A DNA stretch of 64,000 bases, taken from assembly GCF_900103655.1 (NCBI RefSeq), contig NZ_FMXC01000004.1:49013-113012 (forward strand), given 5' to 3'. The stretch's first letter is position 1, and each line of letters starts with the position of its first letter. This stretch comes from Lactobacillus kefiranofaciens. Its GTDB lineage: Bacteria; Bacillota; Bacilli; Lactobacillales; Lactobacillaceae. The position numbers and the translations under genes are program-made. A model generated the notes under the pieces. It was not told where the DNA came from and did not search any database. It saw nothing but the letters and a program-made list of their open reading frames with translations. This document shows, in pieces, positions 54,464-62,960 of the stretch.

Positions 54464-55168
54464 CTAATAAACTGGATTATAAACTATCGGATTATTCTTA
54501 GTTTCCTTCAAGTAAGCTCTCACCGTCTTAATTAGCATAAAGCGAAAACGTTCTACTTCATTACGGTTAAAGTAGGTCTCGTAATATTGCGTCATTAATC
54601 GTTCAATATTAACATGTGATGTTTTCTTTAATGCTTCTGGATTCTTGCGATAATTATACAAAGTAAAAGCAGGAATTCCCGTTTTTCTGCTTAACTTGGT
54701 TATCTTCACGTTACGATCAGTCAGCAATTGTTCTGCTCTCTGCACATCAGTCAAAATATGTGGTCGAGCCATATGTGGCATAACAACACGTTTATTCAAC
54801 TCTCCAATTACTTTTTTAGCGGCTTGGCGCAATAATCTAATTGCTGTCTTTTCTGCAATATCATTTCGTCTAGTCACTCCAACTACAAATGTATGATCAG
54901 TTGTCTCATATTTATGAGTAATTGAATTATAAAAATTGCCAACTACTCCTTTAATATCTACGTCTTCCGTACTCACTTGATTATAGTTAAAAAAGATGTG
55001 GTCCATTTTACCAGTCATTGGCGAAAAAGGTAAATTATCAGTTGTAAAAACCTGAACATGGACCAAATACACGTGTCTTTTAAGTTTAGGACAAAGTTCG
55101 TTGATCATCTTAACTTCACGATCTTGGATAAAGTCCTCATAAATTATATTATCCTCACGTTCTTCCAT
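54464..55168 (-). CDS. Unknown protein with C-terminal helix-turn-helix-like region
   Basis: This 234-residue protein is not one I recognise. The N-terminal half (EDNIIYEDFIQDREVKMINELCPKLKRHVYLVHVQVF...MDHIFFNYNQVS) looks like a mixed alpha/beta domain. Residues about 150-190 (ILTDVQRAEQLLTDRNVKITKLSRKTGIPAFTLYNYRKNPEALKKT) fit a helix-turn-helix of the phage repressor or XRE-like kind. The tail is helical and rich in Arg and Asn. I choose the ATG at 55168, with AGGGGG just upstream; an ATG at 55192 precedes that site. It has no obvious operon partners. Confidence 0.65.
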   Translation of the reverse strand: MEEREDNIIYEDFIQDREVKMINELCPKLKRHVYLVHVQVFTTDNLPFSPMTGKMDHIFFNYNQVSTEDVDIKGVVGNFYNSITHKYETTDHTFVVGVTRRNDIAEKTAIRLLRQAAKKVIGELNKRVVMPHMARPHILTDVQRAEQLLTDRNVKITKLSRKTGIPAFTLYNYRKNPEALKKTSHVNIERLMTQYYETYFNRNEVERFRFMLIKTVRAYLKETKNNPIVYNPVY

Positions 55169-55224
55169 TATTAATCCCCCTAAATCGCTCATAACTCTTA
55201 GTTTTTATTATAACTAAGTTAACA

Positions 55225-55253
55225 TAAAAAACTAGCCTTTTGCAGCTAGTTTT
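55225..55253 (-). terminator. Terminator of the ABC-F gene
   Basis: On the minus strand ACTAGC / GCTAGT hairpin extended by A-T pairs and followed by TTTTTT. Confidence 0.8.
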
Positions 55254-55264
55254 CAGCACAATTA

Positions 55265-56887
55265 TTAATAAATCTTAGCAACTTGCTCCTGAATGTTCTT
55301 TTTATCCAGAAATTCATCATAGCTAGTATCTTGCCTGCTGACAATTCCCCTAGGACCAACTTCAATAATATGGTTGGCAATAGTTTGAATAAATTCGTGG
55401 TCATGGGATGTAAATAGAATTGAACCAGGGTAAGCAACCAATGCATCGTTTAATGCGGTAATAGATTCTAAATCAAGGTGGTTAGTCGGATCATCCATGA
55501 TTAAGACATTGGCTGGCTCGAGCATCATGCGTGACAATTGACAACGAACCTTTTCTCCACCGGAAAGGACTTTGATCTTCTTTTCAATCTCATCCCCACT
55601 AAAGAGCATTCTACCTAAAAAGCCGCGCAGGAATGTGTTGTCGTCCTGCTCTTTTGTCGCATATTGCCGCAGCCAATCCAGAATAGTCAGATCATCGTTG
55701 TTAAAGTTAGCATTCAAGTCACGTGACATGTAATTGAAGGCAGTAGTTTGACCCCAGGTAACTCTGCCAGAATCTGGCTTAATTTTGCCTGCAATAATAT
55801 CAAGCAAAGCAGTCGTAGCCAAGGCGTTACGTGATAAAAACGCCACTTTATCACCAGGACGCACAATGAAAGAAACATTATCTAAAATCTTTTCCCCATC
55901 AACTGAGTAGGAAACATTTTCTACCTTAACAAGGTCATTGCCCAAATCACGGTGCATTTCAAATTTAACAAATGGGTACTTGCGTGATGATGGCTTGATG
56001 TCGTCTAAAGTGATCTTATCAAGTTGTTTCTTACGAGATGTTGCTTGCCGTGACTTAGAAGCATTGGCAGAAAAGCGCGCAATAAATTCTTGCAGCTGCT
56101 TGATCTTCTCTTCTTTTTTAGCATTTTGGTTAGCAGCTAATTCGTTAGCCAATTTGCTTGATTCGTACCAGAAATCATAATTACCCACATATAATTGAAT
56201 CTTGCCGCGGTCAACATCACACATTTCGGTACATACTTGGTTTAAAAAGTGCCGGTCGTGGGAAACAACGATCACGATGTTAGGATAATCAGCTAAAAAG
56301 TTTTCTAGCCATTCAACCGTGTGCACATCAAGACCATTGGTTGGTTCGTCAAGGAGAAGAATGTCGGGACTGCCAAAAAGCGCTTGAGCAAGCAATACCT
56401 TCACCTTCTCGGATTCTGGCAATTCCTTCATTAGCATTTGATGTTCGCTTTCGGGAATGCCTAATGATTGCAGCAACTTGGAGGCATCGGCTTCGGCGTT
56501 CCAGCCATCGAGTTCTGCAAATTTGCTTTCAAGCTCCGCTGCCTTAACACCATCTTCATCACCAAAATCAGGCTTAGCATACAAAGCATCTTTTTCTTTC
56601 ATTACTTGATAGAGTTCTTTATGTCCTTGAATTACCGTGTCCATGACAGTGAATTTTTCAAAGGCAAAGTGATCTTGATTCAAACTAGACATTCTTTCAT
56701 TAGGGTCAATGCTAATAGAACCCGTTGTAGGCTCAAGCTTGCCTTCAAGCAATTTAAGAAAAGTAGATTTGCCGGCGCCGTTGGCACCAATTACGCCGTA
56801 GCAATTGCCCGGCGTAAATTTTAAGTTGACATCTTCATAAAGCGTACGGCCGCCAAATTTAAGACTTAAGTCGGATACTGTAATCAA
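55265..56887 (-). CDS. ABC-F family ATPase (YbiT/YkpA type)
   Basis: This 540-residue cytosolic protein has two ABC ATPase domains and no membrane segments, as in ABC-F proteins that bind the ribosomal E site. Walker A motifs are GANGAGKSTFLK and, in the second domain, a divergent LSRNALATTALLD. Signatures are PESEKVKV (degenerate) and LSGGEKVRC. Walker B motifs are LLLDEPTNGLD and LIMDDPTNHLD. The linker between domains is charged (about residues 240-300). It starts with TTG at 56887, preceded by GAGG. It is likely a housekeeping translation factor rather than an antibiotic resistance protein, but this is inferred. Confidence 0.88.
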   Translation of the reverse strand: MITVSDLSLKFGGRTLYEDVNLKFTPGNCYGVIGANGAGKSTFLKLLEGKLEPTTGSISIDPNERMSSLNQDHFAFEKFTVMDTVIQGHKELYQVMKEKDALYAKPDFGDEDGVKAAELESKFAELDGWNAEADASKLLQSLGIPESEHQMLMKELPESEKVKVLLAQALFGSPDILLLDEPTNGLDVHTVEWLENFLADYPNIVIVVSHDRHFLNQVCTEMCDVDRGKIQLYVGNYDFWYESSKLANELAANQNAKKEEKIKQLQEFIARFSANASKSRQATSRKKQLDKITLDDIKPSSRKYPFVKFEMHRDLGNDLVKVENVSYSVDGEKILDNVSFIVRPGDKVAFLSRNALATTALLDIIAGKIKPDSGRVTWGQTTAFNYMSRDLNANFNNDDLTILDWLRQYATKEQDDNTFLRGFLGRMLFSGDEIEKKIKVLSGGEKVRCQLSRMMLEPANVLIMDDPTNHLDLESITALNDALVAYPGSILFTSHDHEFIQTIANHIIEVGPRGIVSRQDTSYDEFLDKKNIQEQVAKIY

Positions 56888-57037
56888 TCGTTATACCTCA
56901 CTAGTTTAAAATGTAAAATTATGTATTAGTATACTAAAAAAATCATCTTAAATAAATATAGAAATGAAGCTTTAACATATTTTTACTATTTTACTGATGA
57001 GCAGAGTAAAATGGAAACATATTGAAAGGATGAGATC

Positions 57038-58237
57038 ATGACAGAAAAAACCATTTGGAAGAAAAATCTATTCGTCTTATCGATTGCTGTTTTTATCGCA
57101 GGAATCGCCTTTTCAGAAATTATGCCTTTCTTGTCGCTATACATTAACACATTAGGCAATTTCTCTCACCAGCAACTTAACTTCTGGTCTGGGATTGTTT
57201 ATTCCGGTACATTCATTATTTCAGCAATTGTTTCCCCTTGGTGGGGGAAATTAGCTGATAAAAAAGGACGTAAGCCCATGATCTTACGCGCCGGAATCGG
57301 AATGTCAATTGTAATAGCTAGTATGGGGCTAGTCCAAAACGTTTGGCAGCTGCTTTTACTTAGAATGTTACAGGGGATATTTGCTGGGTTTATTTCTAAC
57401 TCCAATGCCTTAGTTGCCACTGAAACGCCAAAAACGAATTCCGGTCAAGCTCTAGGGACTATTGCTTCTGCTACAACTGCTGGAACTTTGCTTGGGCCAC
57501 TGGTTGGTGGAGCTTTAACTTCGATTTTTTCATACCGCGTTACCTTTATGATCACGGGTGGTTTACTGCTAATCTGTTCAGTTTTGGTCTTGTTCTTCGT
57601 TCATGAGGATGACTTCAAGCCAGTTACCGCCAAGAAATTGGATAAAGCCAGTGGTGTTATCAAGTCGCTTAATTCACCTCATTTAATTTTCGGTTTATTA
57701 TTAACTACCTTAATTATTCAAGCAGCTAACAATTCAATCAATCCGATCGTTTCACTGTATGTGCGGCAATTGCTTGATGGACACGGCAACGTTGTTTTTA
57801 TTTCTGGGGTTATCGCTGCTCTTCCTGGAATCGCTACATTCGCAGTAGCATCCCGTTTCGGAGCGCTCGGTGATAAAATCGGTACTCACAAAATCATCGT
57901 TGCAGGATTCATTGCGGCAACAATTTTCTTCTTCTTAACCGCTTTTGTACAAAACACAATCGAATTAGGAATTTTGCGCTTTTTGGTTGGTTTTTCTGAC
58001 GCTTGCTTATTCCCACAAGTTCAAACGATGTTAACTAAAAATTCTCCCGCTGCCGTAACTGGACGTATTTTCTCATGGAACCAGTCAGCCATGTATATCG
58101 GCAATATCTTTGGTCCGCTTCTAGGTTCAACGATTTCAGGTCTAACCAACTACAGCACGGTATTCCTCGTCACTGCGGGTATCGTCGTTTTCAATTTAAT
58201 TCTTTTCAAAATTAATGTCATTAACAATCTAAACTAA
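57038..58237 (+). CDS. MFS multidrug efflux transporter
   Basis: This 399-residue major facilitator has 12 helices in the DHA1 (drug-proton antiport) pattern. Motif A after helix 2 reads GKLADKKGRKPMILR, and motif C-like GPLVGG lies in helix 5 (ASATTAGTLLGPLVGGAL). The N-terminus MTEKTIWKKNLFVLSIAVFIAGIAFSEIMPFLSLYI is typical of PmrA/NorA-like pumps. GAAAGGATGAGATC precedes the ATG. It is monocistronic and intact, unlike two other MFS genes in the window. Confidence 0.88.
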   Translation: MTEKTIWKKNLFVLSIAVFIAGIAFSEIMPFLSLYINTLGNFSHQQLNFWSGIVYSGTFIISAIVSPWWGKLADKKGRKPMILRAGIGMSIVIASMGLVQNVWQLLLLRMLQGIFAGFISNSNALVATETPKTNSGQALGTIASATTAGTLLGPLVGGALTSIFSYRVTFMITGGLLLICSVLVLFFVHEDDFKPVTAKKLDKASGVIKSLNSPHLIFGLLLTTLIIQAANNSINPIVSLYVRQLLDGHGNVVFISGVIAALPGIATFAVASRFGALGDKIGTHKIIVAGFIAATIFFFLTAFVQNTIELGILRFLVGFSDACLFPQVQTMLTKNSPAAVTGRIFSWNQSAMYIGNIFGPLLGSTISGLTNYSTVFLVTAGIVVFNLILFKINVINNLN

Positions 58238-58265
58238 AAAAGCTTGAAAAATTCAAGCTTTTTCT
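58236..58265. terminator. Bidirectional terminator
   Basis: AAAAGCTTGAA / TTCAAGCTTTTT hairpin between the convergent MFS genes. Confidence 0.87.
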
Positions 58266-59774
58266 TATTCCGCTGCTTTCTTAGCCTCGTGGTGGTTATA
58301 AATAAAGTTAGCGATATATGCCAAAATTAATAAAACGACTGAAGTCCACATGATTTGCGTGATCCCCGAATGAAAAATCGTCCGCATCGTAGGAATCAAA
58401 GCCTGCGGCAAACTCTTAGCAGATTCTGCGTCACTTAATTTATTCATCATCGTCATCGTGATCCCGTGATGACTGGCAATTCCACGCCCTAAAGCCAAAT
58501 TCATGATTACGCCGTAAATTGCCGACATAATAGTTTGCGCTAAAATTCTGATTAAAAAACTAAGTGAAGTTGCCGGTGCCATATCTTTTTCACTGGCATC
58601 AACCTGCACCTTAATTTGCAAAATTACGAAAATTGCTCCCACGCCAAAACCAGAAAATGAAGCAATGATCATCAGAATTTGATAAGGCGTATTAATTGGT
58701 ACCAAAATTAAGCCAACTGCAGAAATAGCTAATAAAGTTAAATTAAAAATCAATAAACGATAATTGTTGAAGTGCCGCATTAAAGCTGGAGTGCTCTGAG
58801 ACCCGCCAATATCTAAAATGGAGTTAGGAATCAGCGTTACACCTCCAATTAAAGCTGACGTGCCTAGAATCGCCTGGGACCACATTGGCAAATAGGTATT
58901 AACCGCAATATATGCTCCCCAAGCCAGAGCGAATAAAACAAAGTCACCTACTAAAGCACGATTGGCAAAAACACTTAACGGTACGATCGGACTTTCAGCT
59001 TTCTTTTCCACTACAATACGGTACGATCGGACTTTCAGCTTTCTTTTCCACTACAATAAAGATAGCTAGTAAAATTATCCCTAGAACTACAAATGAGATG
59101 ACCATGGTAGTACTGGCTATTCCTAACATCTGCATCCCAATTAAAAAGCAGCTTAGGCCAACAATCAAAGTTGTAGCTCCAGTTTTATCAAAATGAACAT
59201 TCTTTTCGGGTTTACGAATACCGCGGTAAAAGATAATGCTCAAAATAATAGCAATTAAACCGAGCGGCACATTAATATAGAAAACCCAGTGCCAAGACAA
59301 AGCATCAACAATCCAGCCACCAACTAGTGGTCCAGCAATGCTGGCCGCACTAAAACTCGCTGCAATATAACTCAAGATAACGGTTCTTCTTTTAATATTA
59401 GGATAGATATAACCCACAATAATATAAGGTAAGGATCCCATTCCGCCGGCACCAACACCCATTAATACCCGGGAAATAAGAAAGAAATAAATATCCGGTG
59501 CTACGGCTTCTAAAATAGAGCCTACAATAAACAGCACTAATGATAATTCAAAGGCAAATTTATTCCCCATGCGTTCGCCTAACTTACTCCAGATAGGCAC
59601 CGATACTGACATCCCTAATAAAAAGCAGGCTACAATCCAGCCCATATACTGAATTCCGTGCAAATCTGACACGATCGCCGGAATCGCGGTATTGATAATC
59701 GTGGCATCTAACCCTGACATAATATTAGCTAAGATTAGTGCCCAAGTGACCATTGTAATCTGTCTTTTATTCAT
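58265..59774 (-). pseudogene. DHA2-type MFS drug transporter disrupted by a 40-bp tandem duplication
   Basis: The N-terminal part (259 codons from 59774) begins MNKRQITMVTWALILANIMSGLDATIINTAIPAIVSDL, the classic EmrB/QacA start with the D-x-T-I motif in helix 1; motif C is ASIAGPLVGG. It ends prematurely after ESPIVPYCSGKES. The C-terminal part resumes in another frame with ESPIVPLSVFANRALVG. A perfect 40-bp tandem repeat at 58978-59057 separates them. Deleting one copy restores a single frame of 489 residues with 14 predicted helices. The two pieces are unlikely to function separately. Confidence 0.93.
58978..59057. repeat. Perfect 40-bp tandem duplication
   Basis: Two identical 40-base units (58978-59017, 59018-59057), each starting ACGGTACGATCGG and ending CCACTACAAT. 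Forty is not a multiple of three, so the duplication shifts the frame of the transporter gene. Confidence 0.97.
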
Positions 59775-59881
59775 CCAATCATTCCTTTATTCATACACAT
59801 ATCCCTATAATTAAGTCTTTCAACTGATAGTATGCTTGATGACTATAATGTTTGTCAAAGAAAAATTTTTACTTCTGAAAC

Positions 59882-59910
59882 TTGACAATTATTCGCTTTC
59901 TTTGTTTAAT
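59882..59910 (+). promoter_or_regulatory. Promoter of pyrR-uraA
   Basis: TTGACA (59882-59887), a 17-base spacer and TTTAAT (59905-59910), about 30 bases upstream of the PyrR-binding element. Confidence 0.7.
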
Positions 59911-59936
59911 ATAAGAAAAATAGTGATGACCTTTAA

Positions 59937-60046
59937 AGTTAGTCCCGTGAGGCTAAGAAGGAAATCTGCGTTTAGCTAGTCTTATTTGTGCTAGCAATAA
60001 CAGAAAGACCATCTTGGACTCAGTGTCCTTGCTGGTCTTTTTTCTT
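59937..60046 (+). promoter_or_regulatory. PyrR-dependent attenuator
   Basis: AAAGTTAGTCCCGTGAGGCTAAGAAGGA (start 59936) carries the PyrR anti-antiterminator consensus (AGTCCnGnGAGGCT followed by AAGGA). It is followed by a terminator with arms AAAGACCA (60004-60011) and TGGTCTTT (60033-60040) and a T-run. With UMP bound, PyrR would favour the terminator, lowering pyrR and uraA expression. Confidence 0.85.
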
Positions 60047-60071
60047 TTGGTCATCCGAGAAAGGAAAATAT

Positions 60072-60602
60072 ATGGCAAAAGAAATAGTAGATGCTTTAAG
60101 CATGAAGCGTGCCATTATGCGTATGACCTACGAAATTGTTGAACGCAACAAAGGCACAGAGAATTTAGTTTTAGTCGGCATTAAGACGCGTGGTCTTTAC
60201 TTAGCACAAAGAATCGCTAAGAACTTGAAAAATTTAGAAGACGTTGAGGTGCCAGTGGGCGCAATCGATATCTCTCAATACCGTGATGATCTGCCTGAAG
60301 CAGAAAAAGAAAAAATGATTCACGGCCAACAACTCGATTTTGACATTACCGATAAGAATGTGATCCTAGTTGACGACGTTTTGTTTACTGGTAGAACAAT
60401 TAGAGCAGCCCTTGACGCATTAATGGATCAGGGTCTCCCTGCCAAAATCAACTTAGCGGTTTTAATCGATCGTGGTCACCGCGAGTTGCCTGTTCGTCCA
60501 GACTTTATCGGTAAAAACATTCCAACTGCCATGGATGAAGAAGTCAAAGTATCAATGACTGAAGTCGACGATAAAGACGGCATTGATATCATCAACAAAT
60601 AG
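60072..60602 (+). CDS. pyrR: PyrR, pyrimidine operon attenuation protein / uracil phosphoribosyltransferase
   Basis: This RNA-binding regulator senses UMP/UTP and has weak uracil phosphoribosyltransferase activity. The PRPP-binding motif is VILVDDVLFTGRTIRAALDAL, and IKTRGLYLAQRIAKNL and VLIDRGHRELPVRPDFIGKN are typical. I choose the ATG at 60072 (MAKEIVDALSM, 176 residues), with AAAGGAAAA upstream; reading further upstream would translate the attenuator itself. It is followed by uraA 11 bases later in the same transcript. Confidence 0.96.
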   Translation: MAKEIVDALSMKRAIMRMTYEIVERNKGTENLVLVGIKTRGLYLAQRIAKNLKNLEDVEVPVGAIDISQYRDDLPEAEKEKMIHGQQLDFDITDKNVILVDDVLFTGRTIRAALDALMDQGLPAKINLAVLIDRGHRELPVRPDFIGKNIPTAMDEEVKVSMTEVDDKDGIDIINK

Positions 60603-60613
60603 GGAGTATTTGA

Positions 60614-61942
60614 ATGAGTAAAAAAGAGAATTTTAGAAATCCGGATGCGATTTTAGACGTCTACGAAAAACCGGAGTTTGGTCAGGGCGTGCTCTTGTCC
60701 CTGCAGCACATGTTTGCCATGTTCGGTTCAACTGTATTAGTACCAATTTTGATTGGGATCAATCCAAGTATCGCCTTGCTTTCTTCAGGGATTGGTACTT
60801 TAGTCCACATGATCTTGACTCACTTCAAGATTCCAGCATACTTAGGTTCAAGTTTTGCCTTCGTTGCTACTATGCAAGCCTTGATGAAGGCTGACGGTTA
60901 TCCTGCCGTTGCTCAAGGTGCGATTGCTTCTGGTTTAGTTTATGTAATCGTTGCTTTGATCATTGCTAAAGTTGGTTCTGGCTGGGTTAACAAGGTCTTG
61001 CCACCAATTGTCGTTGGTCCAATTATCATTGTTATCGGTTTGTCACTTGCAACTACTGCCGCAAACGATGCGATGATGAACAACCAAAAGTATGATTTAA
61101 CTTACTTCGGTGTTGCCATTTTCACATTGGTGATGACCTTGGTCTTCCAAATGTGCTTCAAAGGCTTCACTAGTTTAGTTTCAATCATGCTCGGTATCAT
61201 CTGTGGTTATGTTTTAGCCTGCTTCTTAGGCATTGTCGACTTCTCAGGAGTTGAAAATGCTGCTTGGTTCTCTATTCCTTCACTTGATGTGATGGGTATT
61301 AGCTACCACTTTAAATGGTATCCAGCTGCAATTTTAGCCATGGCACCGATCACCTTCGTTACGATGACGGAACACATGGGACACATTATGGTGCTTAATT
61401 CATTGACTAAGCGTAACTTCTTCAAGAATCCTGGTTTGCACAGAACCATGATGGGTGACGGTATTTCCACAATTATTGCCGGTTTCATCGGTGGTCCTCC
61501 TACCACTTCTTACGGTGAAAATATCGGTGTGTTAGCCATGACTAAGGTTCACTCAGTTTGGGTCCTTGCTGGTGCCGCAGTTTGTGCCATCATCTTCAGT
61601 TTTGTTGGTAAGCTTGCTGCCTTGATTGAATCAATTCCAATGCCAGTAATCGGGGGAATTTCGTTCTTGCTCTTTGGTACAATTGCTTCTAACGGTTTGA
61701 AGATCTTGGTAGACGACAAGGTTGACTTTGGTGAAAAGCGCAACATGTTGATTGCCTCAGTTATCTTGGTTATCGGTATTGGTGGTGCTTACCTCCAACT
61801 CGGCAACTTCCAATTAACTTCAGTTGCTCTTTCAACTATCATCGGTATGATCTTGAACTGGGTTCTTCCTAAGAAGGCTGCTAGTGAAAAGGCACTTGAA
61901 GAAAAGAATAAGCAAAAACAAGACGGTAAGATTTATCAGTAA
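60614..61942 (+). CDS. uraA: Uracil permease
   Basis: This 442-residue nucleobase-cation symporter-2 family permease (UraA/PyrP) has about 14 membrane segments. Signatures are FGSTVLVPILIGINPSIALLSSGIGTL, LGSSFAFVATMQ and GDGISTIIAGFIGGPPTTSYGENIGVLAMTK, which contains the family motif around the conserved Glu-Asn. GGGAG precedes the ATG. Co-transcription with pyrR under the PyrR attenuator couples uracil import to the UMP pool. An intact G5 tract lies at 61652-61656. Confidence 0.95.
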   Translation: MSKKENFRNPDAILDVYEKPEFGQGVLLSLQHMFAMFGSTVLVPILIGINPSIALLSSGIGTLVHMILTHFKIPAYLGSSFAFVATMQALMKADGYPAVAQGAIASGLVYVIVALIIAKVGSGWVNKVLPPIVVGPIIIVIGLSLATTAANDAMMNNQKYDLTYFGVAIFTLVMTLVFQMCFKGFTSLVSIMLGIICGYVLACFLGIVDFSGVENAAWFSIPSLDVMGISYHFKWYPAAILAMAPITFVTMTEHMGHIMVLNSLTKRNFFKNPGLHRTMMGDGISTIIAGFIGGPPTTSYGENIGVLAMTKVHSVWVLAGAAVCAIIFSFVGKLAALIESIPMPVIGGISFLLFGTIASNGLKILVDDKVDFGEKRNMLIASVILVIGIGGAYLQLGNFQLTSVALSTIIGMILNWVLPKKAASEKALEEKNKQKQDGKIYQ

Positions 61943-61961
61943 TTTGAAATAATACTAAACA

Positions 61962-62008
61962 AAAAGCAGTTAGCTATCATGATGATAATTAACTGCTTTT
62001 CTTTTTTA
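61962..62008. terminator. Bidirectional terminator
   Basis: AAAAGCAGTTA / TAACTGCTTTT stem with an inner ATCAT/ATGAT helix, flanked by A and T runs. It lies between uraA and the aldo/keto reductase remnant. Confidence 0.88.
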
Positions 62009-62780
62009 TCTAAAGCTTTCTGCGATCTCTGGATCCATCTCATCCTCTAAAACGCTGTGCCCTTGATCCAGTGTCTTAATCTTGCCCATATCTTCAGCAT
62101 CAAGCTTAAAGTCAAAGACATTGAAGTTTTCTGCTAGTTTCTTTTTATGAACAGATTTTGGAATCATGACATAATTTCTTTGCAAGAACCATCTAATCAT
62201 CACTTGGGCTGTAGTCTTGCCATGCTTATTTGCAATTTCTGCTAAAACAGGATTGGTAAAAATATGGTCAGCCCCTTCCGCAAATGGCGCCCAAGCTTCA
62301 GGTTGTACAGCTTCTTTTTCCATATACGTCTGCGATCTCCACTATTGGTTCCAGACATTGGTTTCAATTTGATTTACCGCAGGTTTCACATCATTAAAGG
62401 TGATTAAATCAGCTAGACGTTCGTTCCAAAAGCTGCTGACGCCGATTGCGCGGATGCGGCCTTCTTTGTATAAACGCTCCATTGCACGCCAAGTGCCATA
62501 ATAATCGTTATATGGCTTATGAATCAGATATAGATCAAGATAATCGAGCTGCAATTTTTTCATTGTCTCGTCAAAGGCCTTGAGCGTTGCATCGTAGCCG
62601 TAATCATCGACCCAGATTTTAGAAGTGACGAAAATATCCTCTCGAGGAATGTTGCTGTGTCTAATTGCATCCCCCACAGCTTGTTCATTGCCGTACACTT
62701 GCGCGGTATCGACTAGACGATAGCCTACTTCAAGTCCATCTTCTACGACTTGTTGTGTTTGAGCTAGGTCATTAATTTGA
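62006..62780 (-). pseudogene. Aldo/keto reductase, N-terminus cut by a tnpB element and with an internal TAG
   Basis: This is an NADPH-dependent aldo/keto reductase of the 2,5-diketogluconate reductase type. Visible are GYRLVDTAQVYGNEQAVGDAI (catalytic Asp/Tyr), VTSKIWVDDYG (catalytic Lys), YLDLYLIHKPYNDY (catalytic His), IRAIGVSSFWNERL and, after the stop, VQPEAWAPFAEG and MIPKSVHKKKLAENFNVFDF. An in-frame TAG at 62342-62344 interrupts VWNQ-stop-WRSQTYMEKEAVQPEAW; the frame is otherwise continuous. The first 25 or so residues (normally ending GFGTYQI) are missing: homology starts at QINDLAQ, exactly where the tnpB element's right end stops (62781). The gene is dead twice over. Confidence 0.88.
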
Positions 62781-62960
62781 TGAACTAAACCGACACTGAA
62801 GTGCCGGGTTTCTGGGAACACTGAGTAGTGTTTAGGATCTTACATTGAACTAGTCAAATACCTAACTCACAGAACTCAGCTTGTTACCATGGCCAGTCCC
62901 TGACCAGTTGGCGTTGCTTTATGCAGGATATTAACTGCCGCATTAATATCTCGATCATGC
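62781..62960 (-). ncRNA. Predicted omega-RNA / right end of the tnpB element
   Basis: In IS200/IS605 elements the TnpB guide RNA (omega-RNA) overlaps the 3' end of tnpB and stops at the right end. Here, on the minus strand, the 95 bases after the tnpB stop contain AACACT-ACTC-AGTGTT (62817-62832) and CCGGCACT-TC-AGTGTCGG (62790-62807), followed by TTTAGTTCA. This hairpin-plus-TTCA layout is typical of IS605-type right ends. I place the element boundary at 62781. The 5' limit of the RNA inside tnpB is a guess. Confidence 0.6.

Noticed and set aside
59988..60071. PyrR N-terminal extension of 28 residues
   Set aside because: These codons lie inside the attenuator terminator; translation starts at the ATG at 60072.
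62840..62845. ATG-TAA read as an original aldo/keto reductase start with a nonsense codon 2
   Set aside because: The stretch to 62781 folds as an IS605-type right end and bears no similarity to the enzyme, so the ATG is coincidental.
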